Assembly: GCA_964639215.1 (NCBI GenBank)
Contig: CAZXCV010000005.1
Location: forward strand, 1-64,000
Direction: 5' to 3'
Source: UBA6120 sp964639215
Lineage (GTDB): Bacteria; Bacillota_I; Bacilli_A; RFN20; CAG-826
Length of the DNA stretch: 64,000 bases
Below are positions 35,741 through 43,840 of the stretch, piece after piece. Under the pieces are notes generated by a model. It had not been told where the DNA came from. It worked only from the letters and a program-made list of their open reading frames with translations, and made no database searches. A program made the position numbers and the translations under genes. Each line of letters starts with the position of its first letter. The first letter of the stretch is position 1.

Positions 35741-37150
35741 TTAGGAAGCAAGCCCGTAATGGAGCCGCAATTTGCCGTTAAAGACGTATGTGTCACTGAT
35801 GGTGATTCCAGAACCTTCAAACATTTCATTGACATCTTCTTCAGAAATCACAATGGTATTTCCAACCATCAATGACTCATCAAAAATGCCAATGATTGCT
35901 TGAAGCATGGGAGTATCAAGATCGATCGTGCCGATATTAGCATCAAAGACAGTGAGAATCATATCGCCTTCGCTACTCATTGATACATTCGTGCTCATAT
36001 TGAACTGCATTGCGAATGTTCCAGGTAAACCGGGTTTTGACAGACTCATCATCAAATGCGTTGATAACACATCATCATCGAGTTTAACGAATAAGTTCGT
36101 CGATTCAAACATATAAGTAATTGTTTGTCCATTAAGTGGGAACTCGATTGGAAATTCGAACTTGATCTTATCGCTAAGCGTATAATCGAGAATTGAATTG
36201 AGATCAGCTTCATCAAGATCCATATATGGGTCAATCGGATTCATAACGGCATTGATGACTGCTTGATTTGCGACCATGGTCATGAAGGCGATTTTATCGA
36301 CTTCGCTATCCCAACGTTCGAATGATGGTTCGTCCTCATCAGTAACTAACCGTCTGAATGCACCGATTGTTAACTCAATCTCGAATCCCTGATCCGATAT
36401 ATCAAGAATTAATAATGATTCATCGTAAACGATTTTTAATAAAGCTGCAAAGCTAGGCTCAATCTCATATAGATATTCTGTAAGCCCAGTTTCATTGACG
36501 GTAAAGGATATTTCTTCTTCATCGAATTCCGCGAAACTCAATTGTTCGGCAATCATGTCATTCAAACTTTTGCTCGTTAGCGTATTAACGATTGAACTAG
36601 CAAAATCAAAAGCCGATTTTTTCGGGAGTTTCATCGCTCCAATTTGGATTTTATCAACTTGGAGATAATATTCATCATTTTGAGACAAGACGATATTAAA
36701 TGACATTTCGAAACCGGTCTGATAGAAACGTTTTTTACCGATGAGAACGTCGGCACCGGCTGTGATTGTCAGCGAATCATCGGTGAGTGTTGTCCACACG
36801 CCTTTCAACCCGAGGATGTTAGCAGCGACAAACATATAGTCATGTTCAATCTCACCAACATTAGCGTTGTTTTGATACTTCGGATTTCCAGCAGATAACT
36901 GTTTTTGAATCATCCGATTGATGAAGGCATCAGTAATTCGTAACTGAACTTTTTGCTCTTGATCATCGGTAATTAAAGTCGATAACTCATGATCGAGACT
37001 GGTAAAAAAAGCCGTTTCAGGCGTTGCGTTATATTGAATAATTGGCGCTTCGCTTTTAAAGTGAAACAACGCCAAGGGTAATCCAACGAGAATACCAAAA
37101 ATAATACCAAGAATGATAAATGGTTTCAAAATTCTAAAGAATATTTTCAT
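35741..37150 (-). CDS. membrane-anchored extracytoplasmic protein, unknown function
   Basis: I do not recognise a family with confidence. The 469-residue protein has one N-terminal membrane segment (about residues 5-30) and a long exported region rich in beta-like alternation and acidic residues. Two halves (about 30-230 and 240-469) show loosely similar patterns: each opens with a helix such as TDAFINRMIQKQL or EEDVNEMF and has amphipathic strands. The segment GAMKLPKKSAFDF recalls YpmS/DUF2140-type or TULIP-like lipid-binding proteins, but this is a guess. The ATG at 37150 is chosen because AAAGGA lies 8 bases upstream; a farther ATG at 37186 lacks a site. Confidence 0.7.
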   Translation of the reverse strand: MKIFFRILKPFIILGIIFGILVGLPLALFHFKSEAPIIQYNATPETAFFTSLDHELSTLITDDQEQKVQLRITDAFINRMIQKQLSAGNPKYQNNANVGEIEHDYMFVAANILGLKGVWTTLTDDSLTITAGADVLIGKKRFYQTGFEMSFNIVLSQNDEYYLQVDKIQIGAMKLPKKSAFDFASSIVNTLTSKSLNDMIAEQLSFAEFDEEEISFTVNETGLTEYLYEIEPSFAALLKIVYDESLLILDISDQGFEIELTIGAFRRLVTDEDEPSFERWDSEVDKIAFMTMVANQAVINAVMNPIDPYMDLDEADLNSILDYTLSDKIKFEFPIEFPLNGQTITYMFESTNLFVKLDDDVLSTHLMMSLSKPGLPGTFAMQFNMSTNVSMSSEGDMILTVFDANIGTIDLDTPMLQAIIGIFDESLMVGNTIVISEEDVNEMFEGSGITISDTYVFNGKLRLHYGLAS

Positions 37151-37293
37151 AGTAGTAATCCTTTCGTTATATGTCTGGTACAGCAATTAGGATACTATCT
37201 AAATCATAAACTTTTTTGTTGATGTAAATGATCGTAACACTGCATCGATTTAAAATATTGCATCAATCAAATGTGACGGCAAATCGATCTAAT

Positions 37294-37314
37294 AAAAAAC
37301 CGCTGAAATAGCGG
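37294..37314 (-). terminator. rho-independent terminator of tRNA-Leu(GAG)
   Basis: On the minus strand CCGCT-atttc-AGCGG is followed by TTTTTT. It lies about 90 bases beyond the tRNA 3' end. Confidence 0.75.
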
Positions 37315-37406
37315 ATATACATTTTTTATTATTTAATTAGTGACGGTTTGAAGTTACTTGAATGGAGGAATATACAAACCCTTTGTCGGGGTAAAATCAA
37401 TTTGGA

Positions 37407-37491
37407 TGGTGCAGGTAGTGAGACTTGAACTCACACAGGTTACCCCATACGCCCCTCAAACGTACGCGTCTACCAGTTTCGCCATACCTGC
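37407..37491 (-). tRNA. tRNA-Leu (anticodon GAG)
   Basis: The 85-base molecule has acceptor stem GCAGGTA / TACCTGC, a long variable arm, an anticodon loop TTGAGGG (GAG) and an encoded CCA. It stands alone with its own promoter. Confidence 0.95.
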
Positions 37492-37501
37492 AGCGTGCTT
37501 A

Positions 37502-37530
37502 ATTATAAGCATATTCGTGAAATTTTTCAA
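37502..37530 (-). promoter_or_regulatory. promoter of tRNA-Leu(GAG)
   Basis: On the minus strand TTGAAA and a perfect TATAAT are 17 bases apart, and the tRNA starts 10 bases after the -10 box. Confidence 0.85.
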
Positions 37531-37615
37531 TTGGTGAATTATAAATGTGAATTCATGTAATCGAAACACAACTAAAATCCACTCTTAAAAATAATCTATA
37601 ACGCATATTTTATAA

Positions 37616-37624
37616 TGATATAAT
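37616..37624 (+). promoter_or_regulatory. extended -10 element directly before the GT4 fusion gene
   Basis: TGATATAAT is a TGn-extended consensus -10 box ending 8 bases before the ATG at 37633. No Shine-Dalgarno sequence is present. A second TATAAT at 37611-37616 would also leave almost no leader. Confidence 0.6.
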
Positions 37625-37632
37625 TATTAATT

Positions 37633-39918
37633 ATGGATGAAGAAGCGACCACTGTTTCGGTTTCAAAACACCAGCGAATCGTTCGGCAAAAAATTTTAGC
37701 TGCTTCCTTACTAATCGTCTCGATTCTCGCCGGAATCGCTGTTTCTTTTATCGCGCTACGCCGTGATTTATCGGTCGTAAGTTTTCAAGATGTGATTGAA
37801 GCCTCAAGTATGTGGTTCAATGGGTGGTATTGGATGCTTGGCGCCATTGTCTGCCTGCTTGTTATCTTAGTGACCGGGGCTTTACGCATCTATGTCTTGC
37901 TTAAGGCAAAAAAACAACGAGTGACGCTTCGCGATTCCTATCGCTATTCGATTTTAAGCAAATATTATGTGTTAATTACACCACTGGGACTCGGTGGGCA
38001 GCCGATTACGATGATTGCCATGCGTAAGAAGAAGATCCCATTTGGATTGGCAACATTTGTACCGATGATTGATTTATTTGCGATGCGTTTAGCCATGCTT
38101 GTGCTTGGGCTTATTACGATAAGTTTTTTTCCCAATGTCGTCGTGTCTTGGGTACGAATTACGGCGTATGTGGGCTTATTTTTTACTTGTCTAATGCCAG
38201 TAATCGGTATTTCTCTATCTTGGCTTCCAATCTTTGAAAAAGTCGTAATTGGTTTGTTACGGAAACTTCGATTTTTAAAACGACAGCAACAATTTATTAC
38301 GGTGACCCAAGAAGCGTTTAAAAAATATCGGACCGCATTTGGATATTTTCGTGGATCAAAAAAGGAAATATTTTTAGTTGTTCTACTTGCTCTTGCCTCA
38401 CAACTAGCTCTTTTGTCAATCCCGTTCTTTTTATTAAAAGCTTATCCCAATACCGCGCTGATTAGTGCCTTGAATATTCCATTAACCTACACGAATACGG
38501 TAGCGATGGTTGCCTATGCTAGTATTGCCGTCGCTTTTATCCCGACTGTCGGTAACGCTGGAGCTATTGAGTTTTCTTTTTCGACAGTATTCTCATCATT
38601 CATGGAAGGCCGTTACTTATTCTGGGCCATGTTTGCTTGGCGATTTTTGACATTTTATATTTTCTTAGTACTTGGAGTAATTTTGACGTTTTATCTTGGA
38701 ATTAATCGTCGCAAAGAGTCGCGACGACACCACATTCCAGATTTTAACGAGAAACTTCGCGTGGTCCTTTTTAGTGATAATTTCTATCCAATGGTTGATG
38801 GCGTTATTAAAACCGTTGATGCGTATGCCCGCCATTTACTCGCTCAGGGATATCAACCGCTCGTAATTGTTCCAAACTACAAAAGAGGTAATGAGAAATT
38901 TCCATATCAGGTGCTACGCGTGCCGTCGTTACGAATTCCACATCAAGAATATGCGCTCGGAATTTTCCCCTTCAGTCGCACGATTAGAAAAGCGCTCCAA
39001 TCTAACGCTCCGATGATTTATCATACCCATGCCCCATTTATGATTGGGCAACAAGCACTTCGTCATGCTCGAGCTAATAACATCCCCATTGTCACAACTT
39101 TCCACAGTAAATATTATGAAGATTTTTATGAAAATACGCATTCGAAAGCAATCGCTCAATGGGGCGTCAGGAAAATTTTAAGATTTTACCGTCGTGTTGA
39201 TGAGGTTTGGGCTGTCTCGCGAAAAACTTCAGGAACGCTACGACACTACGGTTATCGCGGAGATATTCATGTCATGCCTAATGGTAGTGACTTTGAAATC
39301 CCACAAAATTTAGCAAGTCATCAAGCTCAAGCACGTGAGTTTTTGAAAATAAAAGATGATGAACCGACATTATTATTCGTTGGTCATTTGATTTGGCAGA
39401 AAAACATCAAATTGATTTTGAGCACACTTGAACAGTTAGACAAACTTGATTTTCATTATCATATGATTTTTGTCGGTGAAGGCGGACACGAAAAAATGGT
39501 TCGTAAATATGCTGAAAGCCTCAATCTACATGGTCGCGTGACATTTGCCGGTTTGGTAAAAGAGCAAGCGTTACTCGCGGGAATCTACGCTACCTGTGAT
39601 TTATTCTTTTTTCCATCAGTTTATGATAATGCACCACTTGTGATTCGCGAAGCCGCAGCTCTTGGATTACCGAGCTTACTTATTAGGGGCTCTCATTCCT
39701 CAGAGATTATTGTCGATAATATCTCCGGTTTTGTCGAACGTGAAGACAAAGACAAATTGTCACAGAAGATCATTTCCATATTTAGCAATCGCCATCATCT
39801 TAAAGAGGTGGGCGATACAGCCCGCGCGACCATTCCAATGGGTTGGGATATTTTCGTTGGTCAAGCGATTGAACGCTATCAGCAAATCATCGAACGATAT
39901 TATCATGAAGAAGAATAA
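37633..39918 (+). CDS. flippase-like (LPG synthase TM/UPF0104) domain fused to GT4 glycosyltransferase
   Basis: Residues 1-350 form a membrane domain of about eight segments with the UPF0104/LPG-synthase TM motif ITPLGLGGQPITM. From about residue 375 a GT-B fold GT4 glycosyltransferase begins (VLFSDNFYPMVDGV). It contains HTHAPFMIGQ, VTTFHSKY, VMPNGSDF, FVGHLIWQKN and the nucleotide-sugar motif FFPSVYDNAPLVIREAAALG, here with Asp instead of the first Glu of EX7E. The C-terminal half resembles diacylglycerol glucosyl- or mannosyltransferases. The fused protein may make and move a glycolipid. It overlaps the acyltransferase gene by 14 bases, which supports a lipid role. Length is 761 residues. 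Confidence 0.85.
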   Translation: MDEEATTVSVSKHQRIVRQKILAASLLIVSILAGIAVSFIALRRDLSVVSFQDVIEASSMWFNGWYWMLGAIVCLLVILVTGALRIYVLLKAKKQRVTLRDSYRYSILSKYYVLITPLGLGGQPITMIAMRKKKIPFGLATFVPMIDLFAMRLAMLVLGLITISFFPNVVVSWVRITAYVGLFFTCLMPVIGISLSWLPIFEKVVIGLLRKLRFLKRQQQFITVTQEAFKKYRTAFGYFRGSKKEIFLVVLLALASQLALLSIPFFLLKAYPNTALISALNIPLTYTNTVAMVAYASIAVAFIPTVGNAGAIEFSFSTVFSSFMEGRYLFWAMFAWRFLTFYIFLVLGVILTFYLGINRRKESRRHHIPDFNEKLRVVLFSDNFYPMVDGVIKTVDAYARHLLAQGYQPLVIVPNYKRGNEKFPYQVLRVPSLRIPHQEYALGIFPFSRTIRKALQSNAPMIYHTHAPFMIGQQALRHARANNIPIVTTFHSKYYEDFYENTHSKAIAQWGVRKILRFYRRVDEVWAVSRKTSGTLRHYGYRGDIHVMPNGSDFEIPQNLASHQAQAREFLKIKDDEPTLLFVGHLIWQKNIKLILSTLEQLDKLDFHYHMIFVGEGGHEKMVRKYAESLNLHGRVTFAGLVKEQALLAGIYATCDLFFFPSVYDNAPLVIREAAALGLPSLLIRGSHSSEIIVDNISGFVEREDKDKLSQKIISIFSNRHHLKEVGDTARATIPMGWDIFVGQAIERYQQIIERYYHEEE

Positions 39919-41110
39919 AGCATTACCAGGGTCTCATTGGTACTCGTATGTGTTTCTATACGGATTATTAAAACCTTTTTTATTTATTTATTTCCTTCTT
40001 TTTCAAAATGTTCATTTTAAAAGAAATCATTTCAAAATACCAAAAGGACCAATATTATTCATCGGTAACCATCATACAAATTGGGATGGATTTTATCACG
40101 CGGTGATGTTTTATCGTCGCTTTCCACATTATATTGTTCATGATGAAGCATTCAAAAACGAGCGATTTGCATGGGTTTTTGGATCATTCCTTGGACAAAT
40201 CAAACGAGGACGGTCTAATGCTGATTTAGAACCGATTATTCAGTTTAAACGACTAATCCAAGCCGGACAAAGCGTCAATGTCTATCCCGAAGGTGATATT
40301 CACATGTTTGGACGTACGCTACCGATTGATAACGCGGTTGCTAAAATGGTTCGATTACTCGATATACCTGTCGTTATTACTCGAGTGCGGGGAGCGCATT
40401 TACGAGCACCGAGGTGGTCCAATAAAGCCCATCATAGTCGCATTACTTATGAAGTAAGCAGCGTGCTATTACCACTTCAATTTAAGACAATGGCAACCCA
40501 TGAAATATATGATCATATCGTGCAGCATATTACCATTAATTCTTACGATGATCAGCTGGTTAACCGGACAAAACTTTGGGGTGGTCACCGCGCTGAGTGG
40601 TTAGAACTCGGACTTTACTATTGTCCACAGTGCCAGCAATATGAGACATTGACAAGCCACGGCAATGATTTTATTTGTATTAACTGCGGAATGACTGGTC
40701 ATGTTAATTGCTATTTAGAACTTGAAATAGCGGGGCAACCACAGCTGACTCGTCCTGATATTTGGGATGATTCCCAATTATTAGCATTAAAGGAAAAGAT
40801 AGCGCAAGCGGATGAATCGGAACATTTGTTTACCTTATCTAGTGGCATGTATGAAATGGTCGATACAAATGAATTCTTTTCCAAAAAAGGGAGTGTGTGT
40901 AATTCCAAAATCTATTGCGACAAACTTGAAATTATCGCTGATAACAAAACAATAACGATTATGATGCAAGACATCATCACGGTTGCTTTACAATATAAAG
41001 ACGTGTTTGAAATCGCAACGAAAACGACCCGTTATCGATTGTATCGACACACACCGAAGTGGTCAGCGTATCTTTGGGTAAATTGCGTGAAAATCATCAC
41101 ACGTTTATAG
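39905..41110 (+). CDS. PlsC-like acyltransferase with C-terminal zinc ribbon
   Basis: The start is the ATG at 39905 inside the end of the GT4 gene, since the frame upstream only mirrors that gene. Residues 1-230 form a membrane-bound glycerolipid acyltransferase with the HX4D motif GNHHTNWDG and the phosphate-binding VYPEGD. Residues about 240-265 form a zinc ribbon (CPQC ... CINC). The final ~120 residues are a beta-rich domain of unknown type. The likely role is transfer of an acyl chain to lysophosphatidate or a glycolipid. The zinc ribbon is unusual. Length is 401 residues. Confidence 0.85.
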   Translation: MKKNKALPGSHWYSYVFLYGLLKPFLFIYFLLFQNVHFKRNHFKIPKGPILFIGNHHTNWDGFYHAVMFYRRFPHYIVHDEAFKNERFAWVFGSFLGQIKRGRSNADLEPIIQFKRLIQAGQSVNVYPEGDIHMFGRTLPIDNAVAKMVRLLDIPVVITRVRGAHLRAPRWSNKAHHSRITYEVSSVLLPLQFKTMATHEIYDHIVQHITINSYDDQLVNRTKLWGGHRAEWLELGLYYCPQCQQYETLTSHGNDFICINCGMTGHVNCYLELEIAGQPQLTRPDIWDDSQLLALKEKIAQADESEHLFTLSSGMYEMVDTNEFFSKKGSVCNSKIYCDKLEIIADNKTITIMMQDIITVALQYKDVFEIATKTTRYRLYRHTPKWSAYLWVNCVKIITRL

Positions 41111-41139
41111 TATAATTTTTCTAGTAAGAGGTAGAAAAT

Positions 41140-41718
41140 ATGAAACCAATTCTTGTTGAAACGAGTGCTCGTCACATTCATTTAAGTCCGGCGGATATGG
41201 AGCGACTCTGTGGTCAGGGTTACACTTTACCATTCAAGCGGATGTTATCACAACCCGGACAATTTGTCGCAGATTTGCGACTTGATGTTATCGGCCCGAA
41301 AGGCACGATTAAAAACGTTGTCGTCCTCGGCCCGACTCGAAGTGCCACACAAGTTGAGGTCTCTGCCACCGATGCGAGAGCACTAGGAATTCAACCACCC
41401 GTTCGAGAATCAGGTGATATTAAAGGTTCCACCCCAATTAAGATCAAAGGTCCCGTCGGTGAAATTGATTTACCTGAAGGAGTTATTATTGCCAAACGCC
41501 ATATTCACATGCATCCTAAAGACGCTGAATTTTATGGCGTTAAAGACAAACAAGTCGTCGCCGTTAAAGTTAAATCAAACGACCGAAGCTTAATTTTTGG
41601 TGATGTCATTATTCGTGTTCGCGAAGACTTTGGGCTCACGATGCATATTGATACCGATGAAGCCAATGCTGCGGGACTCAGTGGTGAAGTCTACGGTGAT
41701 ATTATTACGAACCTTTAA
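41140..41718 (+). CDS. pduL: phosphate acetyltransferase, PduL type
   Basis: PduL interconverts acetyl- or propionyl-CoA and the acyl phosphate. The 192-residue protein has the two-lobe pattern: SARHIHLSPADM near the start and AKRHIHMHPKDA in the middle, whose His residues bind zinc, plus LGPTRSATQVEVSATDA. No shell-protein genes are visible and there is no N-terminal encapsulation extension, so it probably works free in the cytoplasm in acetate production or use. An AGAGG site precedes the ATG. No acetate kinase is in the window. Confidence 0.93.
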   Translation: MKPILVETSARHIHLSPADMERLCGQGYTLPFKRMLSQPGQFVADLRLDVIGPKGTIKNVVVLGPTRSATQVEVSATDARALGIQPPVRESGDIKGSTPIKIKGPVGEIDLPEGVIIAKRHIHMHPKDAEFYGVKDKQVVAVKVKSNDRSLIFGDVIIRVREDFGLTMHIDTDEANAAGLSGEVYGDIITNL

Positions 41719-41719
41719 T

Positions 41720-41748
41720 TTGACAAGCCGTAGTTCATTGACGATAAT
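41720..41748 (+). promoter_or_regulatory. promoter of the metK riboswitch transcript
   Basis: A perfect TTGACA (41720-41725) and GATAAT (41743-41748) are 17 bases apart. The expected start is close to the first base pair of the riboswitch. Confidence 0.85.
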
Positions 41749-41758
41749 ATAAACATTT

Positions 41759-41860
41759 CCATATCAAGAACAACGTCTCCGGGATGAAATAACGTTGTAG
41801 CAACTCTATTAATAAATAGTAAGTGCTGAACCCGAGCGAAGCCCACTTCGAGCGATATGG
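41759..41860 (+). ncRNA. S-box-like (SAM-I/IV superfamily) riboswitch, compact form
   Basis: P1 pairs CCATATC (41759-41765) with GATATGG (41854-41860). P2 pairs ACAACGT with ACGTTGT (41770-41776, 41792-41798) around a loop containing the kink-turn sequence GATGA. AGCAACT follows (compare the family GCAACC), then P3 CTATT/AATAG, the J3/4-like GTGCTGAACCC and P4 CGAAG/CTTCG. CGGG in the P2 loop can pair with CCCG in J3/4, as in the S-box pseudoknot. P2b is nearly absent, so it is shorter than ordinary SAM-I. The location directly before metK supports SAM sensing. Confidence 0.78.
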
Positions 41861-41874
41861 ATGGAACGTACATT

Positions 41875-41903
41875 AAGACTTTCCATCGTGGGAAGTCTTT
41901 TTC
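41875..41903 (+). terminator. regulated terminator of the metK leader
   Basis: AAGACTTTCC and GGGAAGTCTT form a 10-bp stem with an ATCGT loop followed by Ts. The alternative pairing GATGGAA (from the end of P1, 41860-41866) with TTCCATC (41881-41887) would form an antiterminator, exclusive of both P1 and this hairpin. Confidence 0.85.
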
Positions 41904-41920
41904 AAAATTAAGGAGCGATT

Positions 41921-43129
41921 ATGGTAGAAAAAACATTATTTACAAGTGAATCAGTGTCAGAAGGACACCCTGACAAATTGTGTGATCAAATTAGTGATGC
42001 AATCTTAGATGCTTGCCTTGAATTAGATGAAAACGCTCATGTCGCCGTCGAATGCTTCGCAAGTGAGCAGCATCTTGTCATCGGCGGTCAAGTAACGTTA
42101 TCAAATGGCACAATGCCGCCAAATTATGATATGATCGCCCGTCATGTCATTCGTGAAATTGGATATGATGATCCAAAATACGGATTTAGTGCTGATGAAG
42201 TGAAAATTGATGTCTTGATCAACGCTCAAAGTCAAGAAATCAACGATGCTGTTCACGCTATCAATCCGTTAGAAACCGGGGCTGGTGACCAGGGCATTAT
42301 GTTTGGCTATGCGACGAATGAAGATCGGAACTATATGCCACTAGCGATCGTCATCGCTCATAAGTTAATGCGTGTTGCTTCATTGATGCGAAAAGAGGGA
42401 CGTTTTCCACATGCACGACCCGATATGAAATCGCAAGTAACGATTGATTACACGAACCCTCGGACAATTCGCATCGATACCATCGTGATGGCAATCCAGC
42501 ATGACCCATTAATTGATTTAGAGAATTTTCGTCAATTTGTATTTGATCATATCATGGTTCCCGTTGCCGAATCATTTGGTCTCAACGTAGATTTTAAATA
42601 TTACATTAATGACAGTGGCACGTTTATTAATGGTGGTCCCATGGCCGATACCGGTCTCACTGGTCGTAAAATCATTGTCGATACATATGGTGGTGCCGCT
42701 CGTCATGGCGGTGGTGCTTTTTCGGGCAAAGATGCTACTAAAGTTGATCGTTCAGCCGCTTATATGGCTCGCTATATCGCTAAAAATCTCGTTGCTGCCG
42801 GTTATGCAAAGCGACTTGAAATCCAATTGTCGTATGGGATTGGGATGGTTGCCCCAATCAGCTATGCCATTTTTACGTACAAGACACGACATCCAGGGTT
42901 AAGTGATCACGATATTCTTTCAATCATCAAGCAAGTCTTTGATTGTCGCCCTGGCGCCATTATTCTGAACTTTGGGCTCAACCATCCCCATTTTAAATAT
43001 CAAACTTTAGCGACCTATGGTCATATTGGTAGAGCTGATCTTGACTTACCTTGGGAACGTCTTGATAAAGTGGCACAATTGCGCAATATTCTTCAAAAAT
43101 ATTTAACGAATGATGCGAATATGTATTAA
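41921..43129 (+). CDS. metK: S-adenosylmethionine synthetase
   Basis: MetK makes SAM from methionine and ATP. Visible signatures are ESVSEGHPDKLCDQISDA, the GAGDQGIMFGYA hexapeptide region, and GGGAFSGKDATKVDRSAAY. Length is 402 residues, as usual. The gene is preceded by a promoter, an S-box-like riboswitch and a terminator, so its expression should fall when SAM is plentiful. An AAGGAG site precedes the ATG. Confidence 0.98.
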   Translation: MVEKTLFTSESVSEGHPDKLCDQISDAILDACLELDENAHVAVECFASEQHLVIGGQVTLSNGTMPPNYDMIARHVIREIGYDDPKYGFSADEVKIDVLINAQSQEINDAVHAINPLETGAGDQGIMFGYATNEDRNYMPLAIVIAHKLMRVASLMRKEGRFPHARPDMKSQVTIDYTNPRTIRIDTIVMAIQHDPLIDLENFRQFVFDHIMVPVAESFGLNVDFKYYINDSGTFINGGPMADTGLTGRKIIVDTYGGAARHGGGAFSGKDATKVDRSAAYMARYIAKNLVAAGYAKRLEIQLSYGIGMVAPISYAIFTYKTRHPGLSDHDILSIIKQVFDCRPGAIILNFGLNHPHFKYQTLATYGHIGRADLDLPWERLDKVAQLRNILQKYLTNDANMY

Positions 43130-43196
43130 TTACAACTTGAAATATGGCAAAATAAAATTAAGGTCATGACATATTTAATAGAAAGGATTTACGGAT

Positions 43197-43748
43197 ATGA
43201 AATACCAAATTGTTGGTAAGAACATTGAAGTAACCAAAGCAATCGATGCCGCGCTTCGTAAAAAGCTTTCGCGCATGGATAAATACTTTGTGATTACTGA
43301 CGATGTGACTTGCCGCGCACTTGTGCGTTCCTATAAAACGGGAGCTAAAGTTGAAATTACGATTTTCACTAAAATGATGGATTTTCGCGCTGAGGTTAAT
43401 CACGATGATTTGTATGCCGCGGTTGATTTGGCGATTGATAAACTTGAAGGACAAATGCGAAAGTTAAAGACACGGCTTGATCGTCGCAACCATCCCAAGC
43501 TTGGCGAATCAGTCGTGCTCGAAAACGTTGCTGATTTGGAAGGTGAACCGATGTTTGATCAAATCGTTCGCCTAAAAACGATTTTTTTAGAACCAATGTC
43601 AGTTGAAGATGCGATTACGCGCATGGAAGCGTTAGGTCACGAATTCTTCATGTATCTTGATGCCGAGGACATGCTTGTCAGTGTCTTATATCGCCGTAAA
43701 GATAGTGGTTACGGCATCATCCAAGCTGAAAACAAAATAAGTTTATAA
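43197..43748 (+). CDS. hpf: ribosome hibernation promoting factor, long form
   Basis: The 183-residue protein has the N-terminal HPF/YfiA domain (MKYQIVGKNIEVTKAIDAAL) and the C-terminal dimerisation domain (about residues 125-183) with MTVEDAI-like MSVEDAITRMEALGHEFFMY and YRRKDSGYGIIQ. The long form joins two ribosomes into a 100S particle in stationary phase. An AAAGGA site lies upstream of the ATG. A terminator follows. Confidence 0.95.
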   Translation: MKYQIVGKNIEVTKAIDAALRKKLSRMDKYFVITDDVTCRALVRSYKTGAKVEITIFTKMMDFRAEVNHDDLYAAVDLAIDKLEGQMRKLKTRLDRRNHPKLGESVVLENVADLEGEPMFDQIVRLKTIFLEPMSVEDAITRMEALGHEFFMYLDAEDMLVSVLYRRKDSGYGIIQAENKISL

Positions 43749-43757
43749 CAATCCAAG

Positions 43758-43780
43758 GAGGGCTATGCCCTCTTTTTTTT
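43758..43780 (+). terminator. rho-independent terminator of hpf
   Basis: GAGGGC-TAT-GCCCTC is followed by eight Ts. Confidence 0.93.
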
Positions 43781-43840
43781 ATGCTGCTGTTCATATCACT
43801 GGTTATTAGTGTTAAAATATAAAAACGTCTGGAGGAAATC

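Larger units (their letters stand above)
37151..37632. other. intergenic region holding tRNA-Leu and two promoters
   Basis: Apart from the tRNA, its promoter and terminator and the -10 box of the next gene, I see no open frame or repeat. The stretch 37187-37293 is AT-rich and shows nothing recognisable. Confidence 0.6.

Noticed and set aside
39662..39904. N-terminal extension of the acyltransferase frame
   Set aside because: It mirrors the GT4 coding sequence in another frame; the protein-like part starts at the ATG at 39905.
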